Positions 9,380 through 17,495 of a stretch of DNA of 64,000 bases are shown piece by piece. The translations under genes were made by a program, and so were the position numbers. The DNA is from Paenibacillus sp. CF384 (GTDB lineage: Bacteria > Bacillota > Bacilli > Paenibacillales > Paenibacillaceae), in assembly GCF_900106745.1 (NCBI RefSeq), contig NZ_FNNV01000027.1:1-64000 (forward strand), written 5' to 3'. How positions within the stretch are numbered: the stretch's first letter is position 1; each line of letters starts with the position of its first letter. The notes below the pieces were generated by a model. The model saw only the letters and a list, made by a program, of their open reading frames with translations. It made no database searches and was not told where the DNA came from.

Positions 9380-9496
9380 GTTGTTCACCATCCTGTTGCT
9401 TCTTGATGTGATCATCATACCGAGAATCCGATTGTGCCCATACCGTTTTTGTCACCCTCGCCTAGTCGATTTGTGACATCTTCATGTGGACATACC

Positions 9497-9525
9497 AAAA
9501 AAACATGGCCATAATCGGCCATGTT
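9497..9525 (-). terminator. Terminator of the regulator/kinase operon
   Basis: The arms ACATGGCC and GGCCATGT flank ATAATC. On the minus strand the stem is followed by a run of T (plus-strand CCAAAAAAAC). It isolates the two-component genes from the importer block, implying the importer has its own promoter near 9.4 kb. Confidence 0.75.
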
Positions 9526-9548
9526 CCTTTGTTCATTCCCTGCTACCA

Positions 9549-11177
9549 TTACGACTGCCTCCGATACTCCTGCGGATTCACCCCGGTATACTTCTTGAAC
9601 GTCCTCGTAAAATGCGAGAAGTTCGAGTAGCCAACCTGCTGGGCGATTGCGCTGACCGTCATGTCCGTTGAATCGAGCAAGTGCTTCGCGCGATTGACTT
9701 TCGTTTCGATGAGATAATCGATCAAGTTGCGCTCCGTCTCTTTCTTGAAGAGTCGAGAGAGGTAAGCCGGATTGAGATTTACATAGGCGGCTACATCCTC
9801 GCGGGAGATATCCTCCTCGACGTTCTCACGCATGAAGTAGATGGCTTTCTGCACGAAACCATCTGCTTCTTTGTCGCGGAACACGGTATCCATCACAGCC
9901 GAAACCAAATGGACGGCCCAATACCTGAACTGGGCGAGCGTGCGGATCTGCGCCGTTGACCACATCGTGAAATTCGGAATCTGACTGACAGCGATGCCGC
10001 GGCCATACAGAAAATGATAGATGACCTGCAGAAACTCATGCAGATACGTCTCAAGCTGCTTCGGCGTACTGTTCGGATTTTGCTCCAGCTTCGCCACATG
10101 CTGCCCGATTAATGCGATGACTTTATCGCGGTTACCGCTTGCGATCACGCTCATCCATTCGGAAATTGGCGTGCTCACCGGCTCACCAGAAGCAGGAGCC
10201 ATTACTCCCGCCACTGATGCAGCCTTATTATAAAGCAGCACCGAATGCGGTTTGGTCACGTTATTTCGCTCCATGTCCTTCAGAGCATCGCATAGTCCCG
10301 GCAGCTCCTGAAGCGGCGCACGATATCCGATATAGCAGGAGATCTGACAGTAGAAGTAGGACAGACAAGCCTCTTTGAACCGCTCCACAGCTTGAACCCA
10401 ACCATCCGGGCCATCTCCATCCTCGTCACCAGCTCCATGATCACCATACGCCAGCACGAACAGAAATCCGTTCCTGTCCGTCACCGCATGTCCGCGCCGC
10501 CCGTCCAGCAGCATTTCCTCCGCTGCTTTCTTCACCGCATACTCCAGAATTTCCTGGTCCCGCTCCGGCAGCACCTTCGTCCATTCTTCCAAACTAATCA
10601 GAATGGGCTGCACCTCATCGCCCGATGACAGCGCAACTTGAGCATCCTGCAGCGCACGATCCAAGAAATCTCCGTAAGACAGGATCCGGCGGGACAGCAT
10701 ATCCTGCCAGAAATGCTCAACCAGCAGCGGCTGCTGTTTGTTATATAACGCATAATATTTCTGATACTTCTCGTTGTAATCCGACAGCTCTCTTCGTTCA
10801 TGAATCGAATCGATCATACGCTCGACCACCTGCGCCAGCTCCTCGCTGTCGACCGGCTTCAGCAAATAGTCGAAGCTCCCAAGATGCACAGCCTGCTTCG
10901 CATAGGTAAATTCACTGTGACAGGTCAGAAACACAAACTCCGTCAGCGGGTAATGCTCCTTCACCCAGCGTATCAGCGACAGCCCGTCTTCATCAGGCAT
11001 CTCGATATCGCAGATCAGAATATCGATCGGCTTCTCCTGCATAAGTATCCTAGCTTCATCCGCGCTGCCGGCGGCATACACCGCTTCAATGCCCCGCGAT
11101 TCCCAATCCATGCAATTCATTATGCCTTCTATGGCGAACTTCTCATCATCGACGATCAGCATTTTACACTTTTCCAA
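9549..11177 (-). CDS. YesN-type response regulator with AraC DNA-binding domain
   Basis: About 542 residues. The receiver domain (MLIVDDEKFAIEG; phosphoacceptor Asp in ICDIEMPDEDG; Lys in YLLKPVD) is joined by a roughly 280-residue middle region to a C-terminal AraC/XylS helix-turn-helix (VAAYVNLNPAYLSRLFKKET ... YSNFSHFTRTFKKY). Phosphorylated by the kinase encoded immediately upstream, it should activate the adjacent importer and GH116 genes. I chose TTG at 11177, just after the kinase stop with GGAGGAG upstream; an ATG at 11204 overlaps the kinase end. Function follows from the family; the target is inferred from synteny. Confidence 0.9.
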   Translation of the reverse strand: MEKCKMLIVDDEKFAIEGIMNCMDWESRGIEAVYAAGSADEARILMQEKPIDILICDIEMPDEDGLSLIRWVKEHYPLTEFVFLTCHSEFTYAKQAVHLGSFDYLLKPVDSEELAQVVERMIDSIHERRELSDYNEKYQKYYALYNKQQPLLVEHFWQDMLSRRILSYGDFLDRALQDAQVALSSGDEVQPILISLEEWTKVLPERDQEILEYAVKKAAEEMLLDGRRGHAVTDRNGFLFVLAYGDHGAGDEDGDGPDGWVQAVERFKEACLSYFYCQISCYIGYRAPLQELPGLCDALKDMERNNVTKPHSVLLYNKAASVAGVMAPASGEPVSTPISEWMSVIASGNRDKVIALIGQHVAKLEQNPNSTPKQLETYLHEFLQVIYHFLYGRGIAVSQIPNFTMWSTAQIRTLAQFRYWAVHLVSAVMDTVFRDKEADGFVQKAIYFMRENVEEDISREDVAAYVNLNPAYLSRLFKKETERNLIDYLIETKVNRAKHLLDSTDMTVSAIAQQVGYSNFSHFTRTFKKYTGVNPQEYRRQS

Positions 11178-11184
11178 CGCAAGC

Positions 11185-12924
11185 TCACTCCTCCGCATAT
11201 TCAATCGGCAGCAGGAGACGAATCCTTACGCCACTTCGTTCATTCGGACTAAAAACCAGCTCAGCCTTCTTCCCATATTGCATCGTTAATCGCTTCTTCA
11301 CATTCCAGATCCCGATATGATGATCTTCCGAATCAGGGGCATACCCGTCATCATTCAATTCAGCGAGCTTCTCGCTCGTCATGCCTTTGCCATTATCCTC
11401 AATTACAATCTCCACCATCTCTTGCTCACCTTGGACACGCCGCGCCGACAACTGCAGGATGAACGGCGCGTTCTTCACACTCATGCCGTGAATCATCGCA
11501 TTCTCCACGAACGGCTGCACGATCAGCGAAGGCAGCTTGGCACGCAGCAAGTCATCTGGCACGTGAAGCTCGAAGGAGAAGGAGTCTTGGAATCGCATTT
11601 TCTGAATTTCCAAGTAGTTCCGGATATGCCCCAGCTCCTGCTCAAGCGTAATCGCATCCCGCTTCGTCCTCAGACTAAAGCGGAAATATTCGACCATGTG
11701 CCGAACTGTTTTCTTCACCAGCTCGTTACGCTTCAAATCCGCCAATTGAAAAATAATATTTAACGTGTTCAGGAAGAAATGCGGGTTGATCTGCGTCTGC
11801 AAATGCTTCAGCTCCGCTTGCTGTGCGCGCAGGTTCTCCTCGTACACATCGATTTTCAGATGGGTAATCTCTTCGACCATGTTGTTGAAGGTATGGTTAA
11901 TGATCGCAAACTCGGCGATTTGCGAATTCGGCAGCCGCGTGCTCATGTCGCCTTCTTTGATTCTCCGAATAGCTCCTAGCAGATGACGAATAGGATTGAA
12001 TAGGATGTTCCGGAAAATAAACAAGTAAAGCACCAACATAGCGAATACGAGCAGCGGAAGAAAGTTGATGACGGCTTGAAAGCGGCTCAGACCACTGAGC
12101 AGCTCGGAGTTTGGAACAACGACTGCGTAGCTGATGCCGGCAGTCCCCGAATGCTTGTTCACCGCGAGCAGCTTGGCGTCCCCATCCTCCACGGTGAAGG
12201 AACCGTTCAGCTTTATTTTGTCCGGGGGCAGCTTCGTAATGGTCGAAAGCGGTGCGGAAGGGTTCGATAATACACTGCCGTCATCGCCTACAATTACGAC
12301 ACCTCCGCCGCCAACATCCAGGTTGCCGAGTGGTGTTTTCAAGCTATTAATGTTGATAATGGCGCCAATGTAGGCATTGTTCGTCAAGTCATCGCTGACC
12401 AGCCGATATAAGAAATATTGGTCTTTGATTCGAATAACCGACCACTTGTATAGATATTGCTTGAGCAATTCCGGACGCTGGAACGAGTTGTCGATCCAAG
12501 CTCTCACCGGTTCATAATACCCCGATGCCGCGCCTACAAGGTTTGTGGAATACAGCGCAGCATTCGGCATGGAGTAAACGAAGAACATATCTACCGTGTG
12601 GTAGTACGATTGATAGGTCGAGTTGCGGTGAATCAGTTCCATCTGAGCAAAATAATAATCGGAGTCCGTTAATCCCGGCTGGCCGAATCGCTGGAACTCA
12701 TCACTGTTATTCACGATGTCGACCATATTCGTCGTGATATCCTCCAAGCTTCTGTCGATCATATTGAGGTTCGAATTCACCAAAGTCTGATAGGAATTCG
12801 CCACCTGGGTGAGCACAACGCTCTTGGCGTAGCCCCCTGCGAGGAACAGAATGATCAGCAGCGGAATGGTGATGGCGCAGAACAGCAGGATGAACCGGGA
12901 ACCGAGCGTGTTCAGTTTATTCAT
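11185..12924 (-). CDS. YesM-type sensor histidine kinase
   Basis: About 579 residues from the ATG with GGAGGA nine bases upstream. Two membrane segments (N-terminal SRFILLFCAITIPLLII and a second near residue 295, LPLLVFAMLVLYLFIF) bracket an extracellular sensor. A HAMP segment follows (FNPIRHLLGAIRRIKEGDMSTRL). The His-kinase domain is of the LytS/YesM type, with the phosphorylated His in QINPHFFLNTLN, and the ATPase N box is ENAMIHGM. It is a membrane sensor probably reading a sugar, directly or via the binding protein, and signals to the adjacent YesN-like regulator, whose gene it is translationally coupled to. Confidence 0.92.
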   Translation of the reverse strand: MNKLNTLGSRFILLFCAITIPLLIILFLAGGYAKSVVLTQVANSYQTLVNSNLNMIDRSLEDITTNMVDIVNNSDEFQRFGQPGLTDSDYYFAQMELIHRNSTYQSYYHTVDMFFVYSMPNAALYSTNLVGAASGYYEPVRAWIDNSFQRPELLKQYLYKWSVIRIKDQYFLYRLVSDDLTNNAYIGAIININSLKTPLGNLDVGGGGVVIVGDDGSVLSNPSAPLSTITKLPPDKIKLNGSFTVEDGDAKLLAVNKHSGTAGISYAVVVPNSELLSGLSRFQAVINFLPLLVFAMLVLYLFIFRNILFNPIRHLLGAIRRIKEGDMSTRLPNSQIAEFAIINHTFNNMVEEITHLKIDVYEENLRAQQAELKHLQTQINPHFFLNTLNIIFQLADLKRNELVKKTVRHMVEYFRFSLRTKRDAITLEQELGHIRNYLEIQKMRFQDSFSFELHVPDDLLRAKLPSLIVQPFVENAMIHGMSVKNAPFILQLSARRVQGEQEMVEIVIEDNGKGMTSEKLAELNDDGYAPDSEDHHIGIWNVKKRLTMQYGKKAELVFSPNERSGVRIRLLLPIEYAEE

Positions 12925-13020
12925 ATCGATGAGTCCTCCAATCCGCGTCACTAGGCAGTCTTCCCATAATTACTCTAGGAATGATCATAGCGGCAGCCTC
13001 GGAATCAAGCAAGACAAATA

Positions 13021-13054
13021 GAAGCCCACAGTTCCCGGAGGAGCCGTGAGCTTC
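13021..13054 (-). terminator. Weak terminator-like stem after the six-hairpin-like gene
   Basis: GAAGC and GCTTC close an imperfect stem with CAC/GTG inside, followed on the minus strand by TATTTG. The poor T run makes termination uncertain. Confidence 0.4.
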
Positions 13055-13057
13055 ACT

Positions 13058-15106
13058 CTATTTCTCCGTCATCGCCAGCAAATTCACAGCAATCGCATCC
13101 GGCATAATCGCCATCCCGCCATACAAACCGGTGACCGAATTATGCGTATCGGCGAAGCAATCGTCGAGTAAGCCCTGATCATAATACACCTTCGTATGCT
13201 GCAAATTATGCGGCATCCACGTCGCATCCCGGTGATCGATCATCCAGCGCATCGCTGCATTCGTGATCCCCTCCCGATAACACGTCCAATCGATGGCCGG
13301 ATCAATAACCGCCCAGTCGATACCGAGCCTATGCGATTCCGCAAAGGTTTCCAACACTTCCCACTGCACATGATCACGCACCCAATTGGCGAAATACCAA
13401 TCGCTGGAGCAGAAGCACGGCTTTGTATTGTAGAGCATGGGCTTATCTGCCGGCTGCCACAGATGAGTAAAAGGAAGCAACGAACGAATCCAGTACACGG
13501 CCTTCTCCTTGTACACTTCTTTGCCGGTTGCTAGATGTGCGAGCCAGTTCGCAATTGCGGCATGGCCTGCCGCGAATAAGTTCGGACTATGCAGAGGCGT
13601 TTCCCAGAAATCGCCGCCCTCCGGCCTTGTCATCGGCAAGCAATAGTCGATGGCACGCAGCGCGCCTTCCTTCAAGCGCTCGTCGCCGGTCTCTTTCCAA
13701 AGGCGAAGCAGCTCGATCGCTGGCGTAACGCATAGATCAAGCGCCGTATCCCCGGCATGACCCATCGGTTCCAGAAAAGCCCGCGCCACGACAAAATCAT
13801 CCTTCATGTAATGCCGCCCATCCGGATCGAACGGGAATGCACCGTCTTCTCTTTGATGAGCCAGCAGCTCCAGGCCTTTACGCAATAAGCGGTCATGAGC
13901 AGATGCCGCACCACTTATCTCGCCTGTACCACCGCTAACCTCATCCGCCGCCGCATTCAGCGTTTTGCACTTGTCGATTTTCTCCTGCAGCGAAGCAGCT
14001 AGTGCCGTCCCTTTGCGACGCTCTATGTAAGCTTCGGCGAAACGCGGTACTCGGTGCGAATAACCTTTCTCGTGCTGCGGCGTACCGAAGCCTTGTCCTT
14101 CCTGCCAATATCGCTCATCATAGGCAAGCGCGATGCGATCAAGCGCATCCTCATAAGCCCATCTAGGTGTGGCTGGTGCAGGAAGCCCTCCACTGCGAGC
14201 GATCCAATCCGTCATTACATCGAGCGATCGGCCCGGAATGACAACAAGCTCGGCATTCCAAGCAACCACCTGCTGCGGATGGAGCTCCAATGGTTCTGCA
14301 GCATAAATTTGATTTTCCGCGTGCTCGGTTTGAGCATCCGGCACCATCAGCCCCAGTAGATGATGATTCCGTCTGTCTATGAAATTCGGAGAAGCGAATA
14401 CAGGCTGCTGCACATGAACGCGGTAGTTGAACCAGCGGGTTGCATGCAGCGCCGGGTCCCACGAGAGCCCAACCGCCGTACCTTCGTGACTGACCGCCAT
14501 CACCGGAAAAGCTACCTTATTCGGATGCGGCGCGACTCTGAGCGCCCACGGGTCCTTAAACCAATCGGTACCGCTCGACCACTCCTCGCCTTCCAACCAT
14601 TCCACACCGGGGAAGATGGCATCTGTTTTGTTCGCTCCGAAAGAATCCGCTCCGACTTTGACCCACGGCCCTCTGACATAACGGACAAACAGGTTATAAT
14701 GCGAGACAAACGAATAAGCCAGCTTCAATACAGGCTGATCACGCAATAACGTCAGCTTCACTTCGCCGTCCATTAGGGCCGCATCGAAAGGATATTGAAT
14801 CCACGTATCGAACGATGTGCCTTTCAGCTTCTGCTGCACGACCAGCGCTTTCACCTTGAACGTCAGCGACTCCCCTTCATCGGATTGCGCCCGCTCGTAC
14901 GACTCCGATTCCATCCGGATCGGAATCTCCTGATCCCGCAGCAGCAGCTCCCCGAAATGCTCCAATACCCCCATAAACCGCTCATCTGCCGAAAATACTT
15001 CCGCCCATCCCCATCCGGTCAATCTCTTATGCACGTCAATCCGCATATGCTCGTTAACTAATCGTATGGATTCTCCACCATAGCTGCCCTGCGTAAATTC
15101 CGGCAC
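13058..15106 (-). CDS. Uncharacterised protein, probably six-hairpin (alpha/alpha) glycosidase-like
   Basis: A 682-residue cytoplasmic protein that I do not recognise to family level. The N-terminal half is beta-rich, with repeated Trp/Asp aromatic patches (GWGWAEVF, GVEWLEGEEWSSGTDWFKDPW). The C-terminal half has helix-hairpin repeats with HQREDGAFPFDPDGRHYMKDDF and IDYCLPMTRPEGGDFWETPLHSPNLFAAGHAAIANWLAHLAT, the look of (alpha/alpha)6 glycosidases or epimerases. The start is GTG with AAGGAG upstream. It is first in the minus-strand glycoside island and just upstream of the YesM kinase. A role in glycoside cleavage is inference from fold-like pattern and neighbours. Confidence 0.7.
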   Translation of the reverse strand: MPEFTQGSYGGESIRLVNEHMRIDVHKRLTGWGWAEVFSADERFMGVLEHFGELLLRDQEIPIRMESESYERAQSDEGESLTFKVKALVVQQKLKGTSFDTWIQYPFDAALMDGEVKLTLLRDQPVLKLAYSFVSHYNLFVRYVRGPWVKVGADSFGANKTDAIFPGVEWLEGEEWSSGTDWFKDPWALRVAPHPNKVAFPVMAVSHEGTAVGLSWDPALHATRWFNYRVHVQQPVFASPNFIDRRNHHLLGLMVPDAQTEHAENQIYAAEPLELHPQQVVAWNAELVVIPGRSLDVMTDWIARSGGLPAPATPRWAYEDALDRIALAYDERYWQEGQGFGTPQHEKGYSHRVPRFAEAYIERRKGTALAASLQEKIDKCKTLNAAADEVSGGTGEISGAASAHDRLLRKGLELLAHQREDGAFPFDPDGRHYMKDDFVVARAFLEPMGHAGDTALDLCVTPAIELLRLWKETGDERLKEGALRAIDYCLPMTRPEGGDFWETPLHSPNLFAAGHAAIANWLAHLATGKEVYKEKAVYWIRSLLPFTHLWQPADKPMLYNTKPCFCSSDWYFANWVRDHVQWEVLETFAESHRLGIDWAVIDPAIDWTCYREGITNAAMRWMIDHRDATWMPHNLQHTKVYYDQGLLDDCFADTHNSVTGLYGGMAIMPDAIAVNLLAMTEK

Positions 15107-15218
15107 TTCCGATCACTCCTTCAATGTGAGGAAATTAGGTCGTCCTCTATTCCATCCTATTCGAGTACCGGAAGTGCATTCCTGCCTAAGTATTTGTCCG
15201 AATAGACCAAGCCCCGGT

Positions 15219-15247
15219 TTGACGAAGCCTAGCTTAAAGCATAGTAT
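15219..15247 (+). promoter_or_regulatory. Sigma-A-type promoter for the UPF0303 gene
   Basis: The -35 TTGACG and -10 TAGTAT are separated by exactly 17 bp, ending 37 bp before the ATG. This is the clearest housekeeping promoter in the window and implies unregulated expression of the two-gene unit that follows. Confidence 0.7.
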
Positions 15248-15284
15248 TAGAGGTGAAAAAATCAGCCGATAGGAAGTGCTACAT

Positions 15285-15755
15285 ATGAGTGAATATCAAG
15301 CTTTGCTAGAGCAGTTGCAACAACAGGAGAACGAGCTTCAATTCTCCACATTTACTAACGAAACCGCTTTTGAGATCGGTACTAAGATCATCGAGAGAGC
15401 GCAGCAAGAGAACAAAGCGATCGCGGTTACAATCGTAAGAAACGGCGAGCTATTATTCCATAGCAAAATGAACGGAACAAATGCAAACAACGATCAGTGG
15501 ATTCAGCGTAAACGCAACGTTGTTCACCATTTCGGTCACAGCTCGTACTTCATGCATGTCGAGTTTAAAGCAAACGGTAACTCCATCGAAGCCTCTCACC
15601 TTGATCCGAAGGATTATGCGGCTGAAGGCGGCTCCTTCCCGCTTATCATTAAGAATGTCGGCATCGTAGGAACAATCACAGCTTCCGGTCTGCCAGGCGA
15701 GCTTGATCATCAGATTATCGTGGACGTATTGAGCGAGTTTCTACTGGGAAAATAA
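15285..15755 (+). CDS. UPF0303 / GlcG-HbpS-like (heme-binding fold) protein
   Basis: A 156-residue protein of the UPF0303 group, which shares the GlcG/HbpS fold. Hallmarks are AIAVTIVRNGELLFHSKM, a WIQRKRNVVHHFGHSSYF block and a Gly-rich end GIVGTITASGLPGELDH. The ATG at 15285 has AGGAAG eight bases upstream, so I prefer it over the GTG nine bases earlier. Biochemistry of the group is not settled; a heme-related or small-molecule-binding role is family inference. A GNAT gene follows after 24 bp and is probably co-transcribed. Confidence 0.85.
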   Translation: MSEYQALLEQLQQQENELQFSTFTNETAFEIGTKIIERAQQENKAIAVTIVRNGELLFHSKMNGTNANNDQWIQRKRNVVHHFGHSSYFMHVEFKANGNSIEASHLDPKDYAAEGGSFPLIIKNVGIVGTITASGLPGELDHQIIVDVLSEFLLGK

Positions 15756-15779
15756 TCGCTTCACAAGGAGTGTCACCGC

Positions 15780-16340
15780 ATGATTACGCGTATTGCAACT
15801 AGAGACGACGCCCCCGAAGTTATTCCGCTGCTGCTCGAAGCGATTGGTGAGATTGCTTACCTGCTTACAGGCGCATCGGATGAAATCGAGGCAGCGGAGC
15901 TGCTGACCGACTTCTACAAGCAGCCGGGCAATCGAGTCAGCTCGGGCAATGTCATCGTCGCCGAACAGGATGGCCGAATTGCCGGTATGGTCGTGGCCTA
16001 TTCCGGTAACGATGCTGGGCAGTTGGACGAACCTTTCCTCGTGAAGCTTCGCAGCAGACCGGGCAATGAAGATAGCGAAATTGTTCGTGAAGCGCGAGAT
16101 GGCGAGTTCTATCTGGACGCGCTGGCCGTAGCGGAGCAATATCGCGGACAAGGCATCGCCAAGCTTCTTATGGCAGCCGCCGAGCAGCGCGCTGCTCAGC
16201 TTGGGTTCGAGCGCGCGGCACTAATCGTCGAAACCTACAACGAGCGCGCTTACCGGCTTTATCTCGCAAGCGGCTACGAGGAAGACGACATGCTTCGCAT
16301 CGGCGACAGCGACTACCGCCGCTTGGTGAAACGAGTATAG
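15780..16340 (+). CDS. GNAT family N-acetyltransferase
   Basis: A 186-residue protein starting ITRIATRDDAPEVIPLL. The acetyl-CoA-binding motif A is LDALAVAEQYRGQGIAKLLM (Q/R-x-x-G-x-G/A type), followed by AAALIVETYNERAYRLYLASGYEEDD, the usual motif B. SD AAGGAG is well spaced. The substrate cannot be told from sequence. It is probably co-transcribed with the UPF0303 gene and ends at a strong terminator. Confidence 0.9.
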   Translation: MITRIATRDDAPEVIPLLLEAIGEIAYLLTGASDEIEAAELLTDFYKQPGNRVSSGNVIVAEQDGRIAGMVVAYSGNDAGQLDEPFLVKLRSRPGNEDSEIVREARDGEFYLDALAVAEQYRGQGIAKLLMAAAEQRAAQLGFERAALIVETYNERAYRLYLASGYEEDDMLRIGDSDYRRLVKRV

Positions 16341-16354
16341 GAAGTAGAGACAAG

Positions 16355-16396
16355 AGGACCGCCTCAATAGTGCACATGGCACTATGAGGCGGTCCT
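16355..16396 (+). terminator. Terminator after the GNAT gene
   Basis: AGGACCGCCTCA(A)TAGTGC pairs with GCACTATGAGGCGGTCCT around ACAT, one bulged base, followed by TTTTT. Confidence 0.85.
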
Positions 16397-16403
16397 TTTT
16401 GGT

Positions 16404-16555
16404 GCGTATGCTTGCGGCGGCAGGAGATAGTGGCGCTGGTGGCACCGGTGATGCTGGGGCTGGTGGCGCTGGTGGCGCTAGTTGCGCTGGTGATGCTGGT
16501 GGAGCGAGTGCGGCTGGTGGTGCATGCGGCTGCTGGAACTGGTGCGAATCTGGGA
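16404..16555. repeat. Low-complexity GGTGGCGCT-like micro-repeat tract
   Basis: About 150 bp of degenerate 9-12-bp units such as GGTGGCGCT and GGTGATGCT. A plus-strand frame through it reads Gly/Ala/Asp-rich and the reverse reads Pro/Ala-rich, but neither has a ribosome site or a recognisable protein. It is treated as non-coding repeat DNA. Confidence 0.6.
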
Positions 16556-16587
16556 CTGATGTTCTTGGGTAATCCGCTCGCATGCAG

Positions 16588-16776
16588 AAATGTTGCTCAA
16601 AGTGCAGCATTTACGCCCAAATTGGTCTCGTTTCTGTTAATTGTTGCATAAAAAGCAACATTTCTGCAGATTCCGGCCTATTTAAGCCTGTTAGAAGTTG
16701 GAATGTTGCATAAAGGACAACATTTCCATCTCCCTACTCGATTAGCTTCAATTATGTTGCATGAAAGGCAACATTT
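16588..16776. repeat. Four copies of an AATGTTGC/GCAACATT hairpin
   Basis: Inverted repeats at 16588-16612, 16640-16666, 16701-16726 and 16752-16776 share the arms AATGTTGC and GCAACATT around about seven variable bases. Flanks are only loosely alike (often CAGAA or TTTCTGC). A fifth copy lies at 63930-63956. Both sites border a GAGAGTCG array. Confidence 0.8.
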
Positions 16777-16812
16777 TCACAGAAGCCGAGCAGTTAACTG
16801 ATTAGTTTCATC

Positions 16813-17480
16813 GCTGAGAGTCGGTTTTTCCGACTCTCAGCCTCGTTTCGGCGTGGACTGGGACATGAGAGTCGGAATTCCCTACTCTCAGCATCCGACA
16901 CGGGGCTAGATGGGTTAGTTTGATCGCTGAGAGTCGGTTTTTCCGACTCTCAGCCTCATTTCGGCGTGGACTGGGACGTGAGAGTCGGATTTCCCTACTC
17001 TCAGCATCCGACACAGGGGCTAGATTGGTTAGTTTAATCGCTGAAAGTCGGTTTTTCCGACTCTCAGCCTCATTTCGGCGTGGACTGGGACGTGAGAGTC
17101 GGATTTCCCTACTCTCAGCATCCGACACGGGGCTAGATGGGTTAGTTTAATCGCTGAGAGTCGGATTTTCCGACTCTCAGCCTCGTTTCGGTGTGGTTTC
17201 GGACATGAGAGTGGGGTTTCCCTATTCTCAGCATCCGACACGGGGCTAGATGGGTTAGTTTGATCGCTGAGAGTCGGTTTTTCCGACTCTCAACCTCGTT
17301 TCGGTGTGGTTTCGGACATGAGAGTCGGATTTCCCTACTCTCAGCATTCAGCATCCGACACCGGGATAGATTGGTTAGTTTGATCGCTGAGAGTCGGTTT
17401 TTCCGACTCTCAGCCTCGTTTCGGCGTGGTTTCGGACGTGAGAGTCGGATTTCCCTACTCTCAGCATCCGACACGGGGTT
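16813..17480. repeat. GAGAGTCG tandem array 1: six units of about 113 bp
   Basis: Units begin with GCTGAGAGTCGG at 16813, 16926, 17040, 17153, 17266 and 17386, spaced 113-114 bp (one 120 bp, due to a 7-bp TCAGCAT duplication). Each holds a perfect hairpin (CTGAGAGTCGG with CCGACTCTCAG, TTTTT loop) and a weaker second one (GAGAGTCGGATTTCCCTACTCTC), then a linker ending GGGTTAGTTTGATC. The unit length is not a multiple of three and no frame is preserved. It fills the convergent space between the plus-strand GNAT and the minus-strand Gfo/Idh gene. Confidence 0.95.
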
Positions 17481-17495
17481 AAATAACGCCGCCCT

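Noticed and set aside
16384-16572. Gly/Ala-rich (collagen-like) short protein
   Set aside because: Its start lies inside the GNAT terminator, there is no ribosome site, and the sequence is a micro-repeat.
16813-17480. CRISPR array
   Set aside because: The repeats are contiguous 113-bp units with no unique spacers, and no cas gene is in the window.
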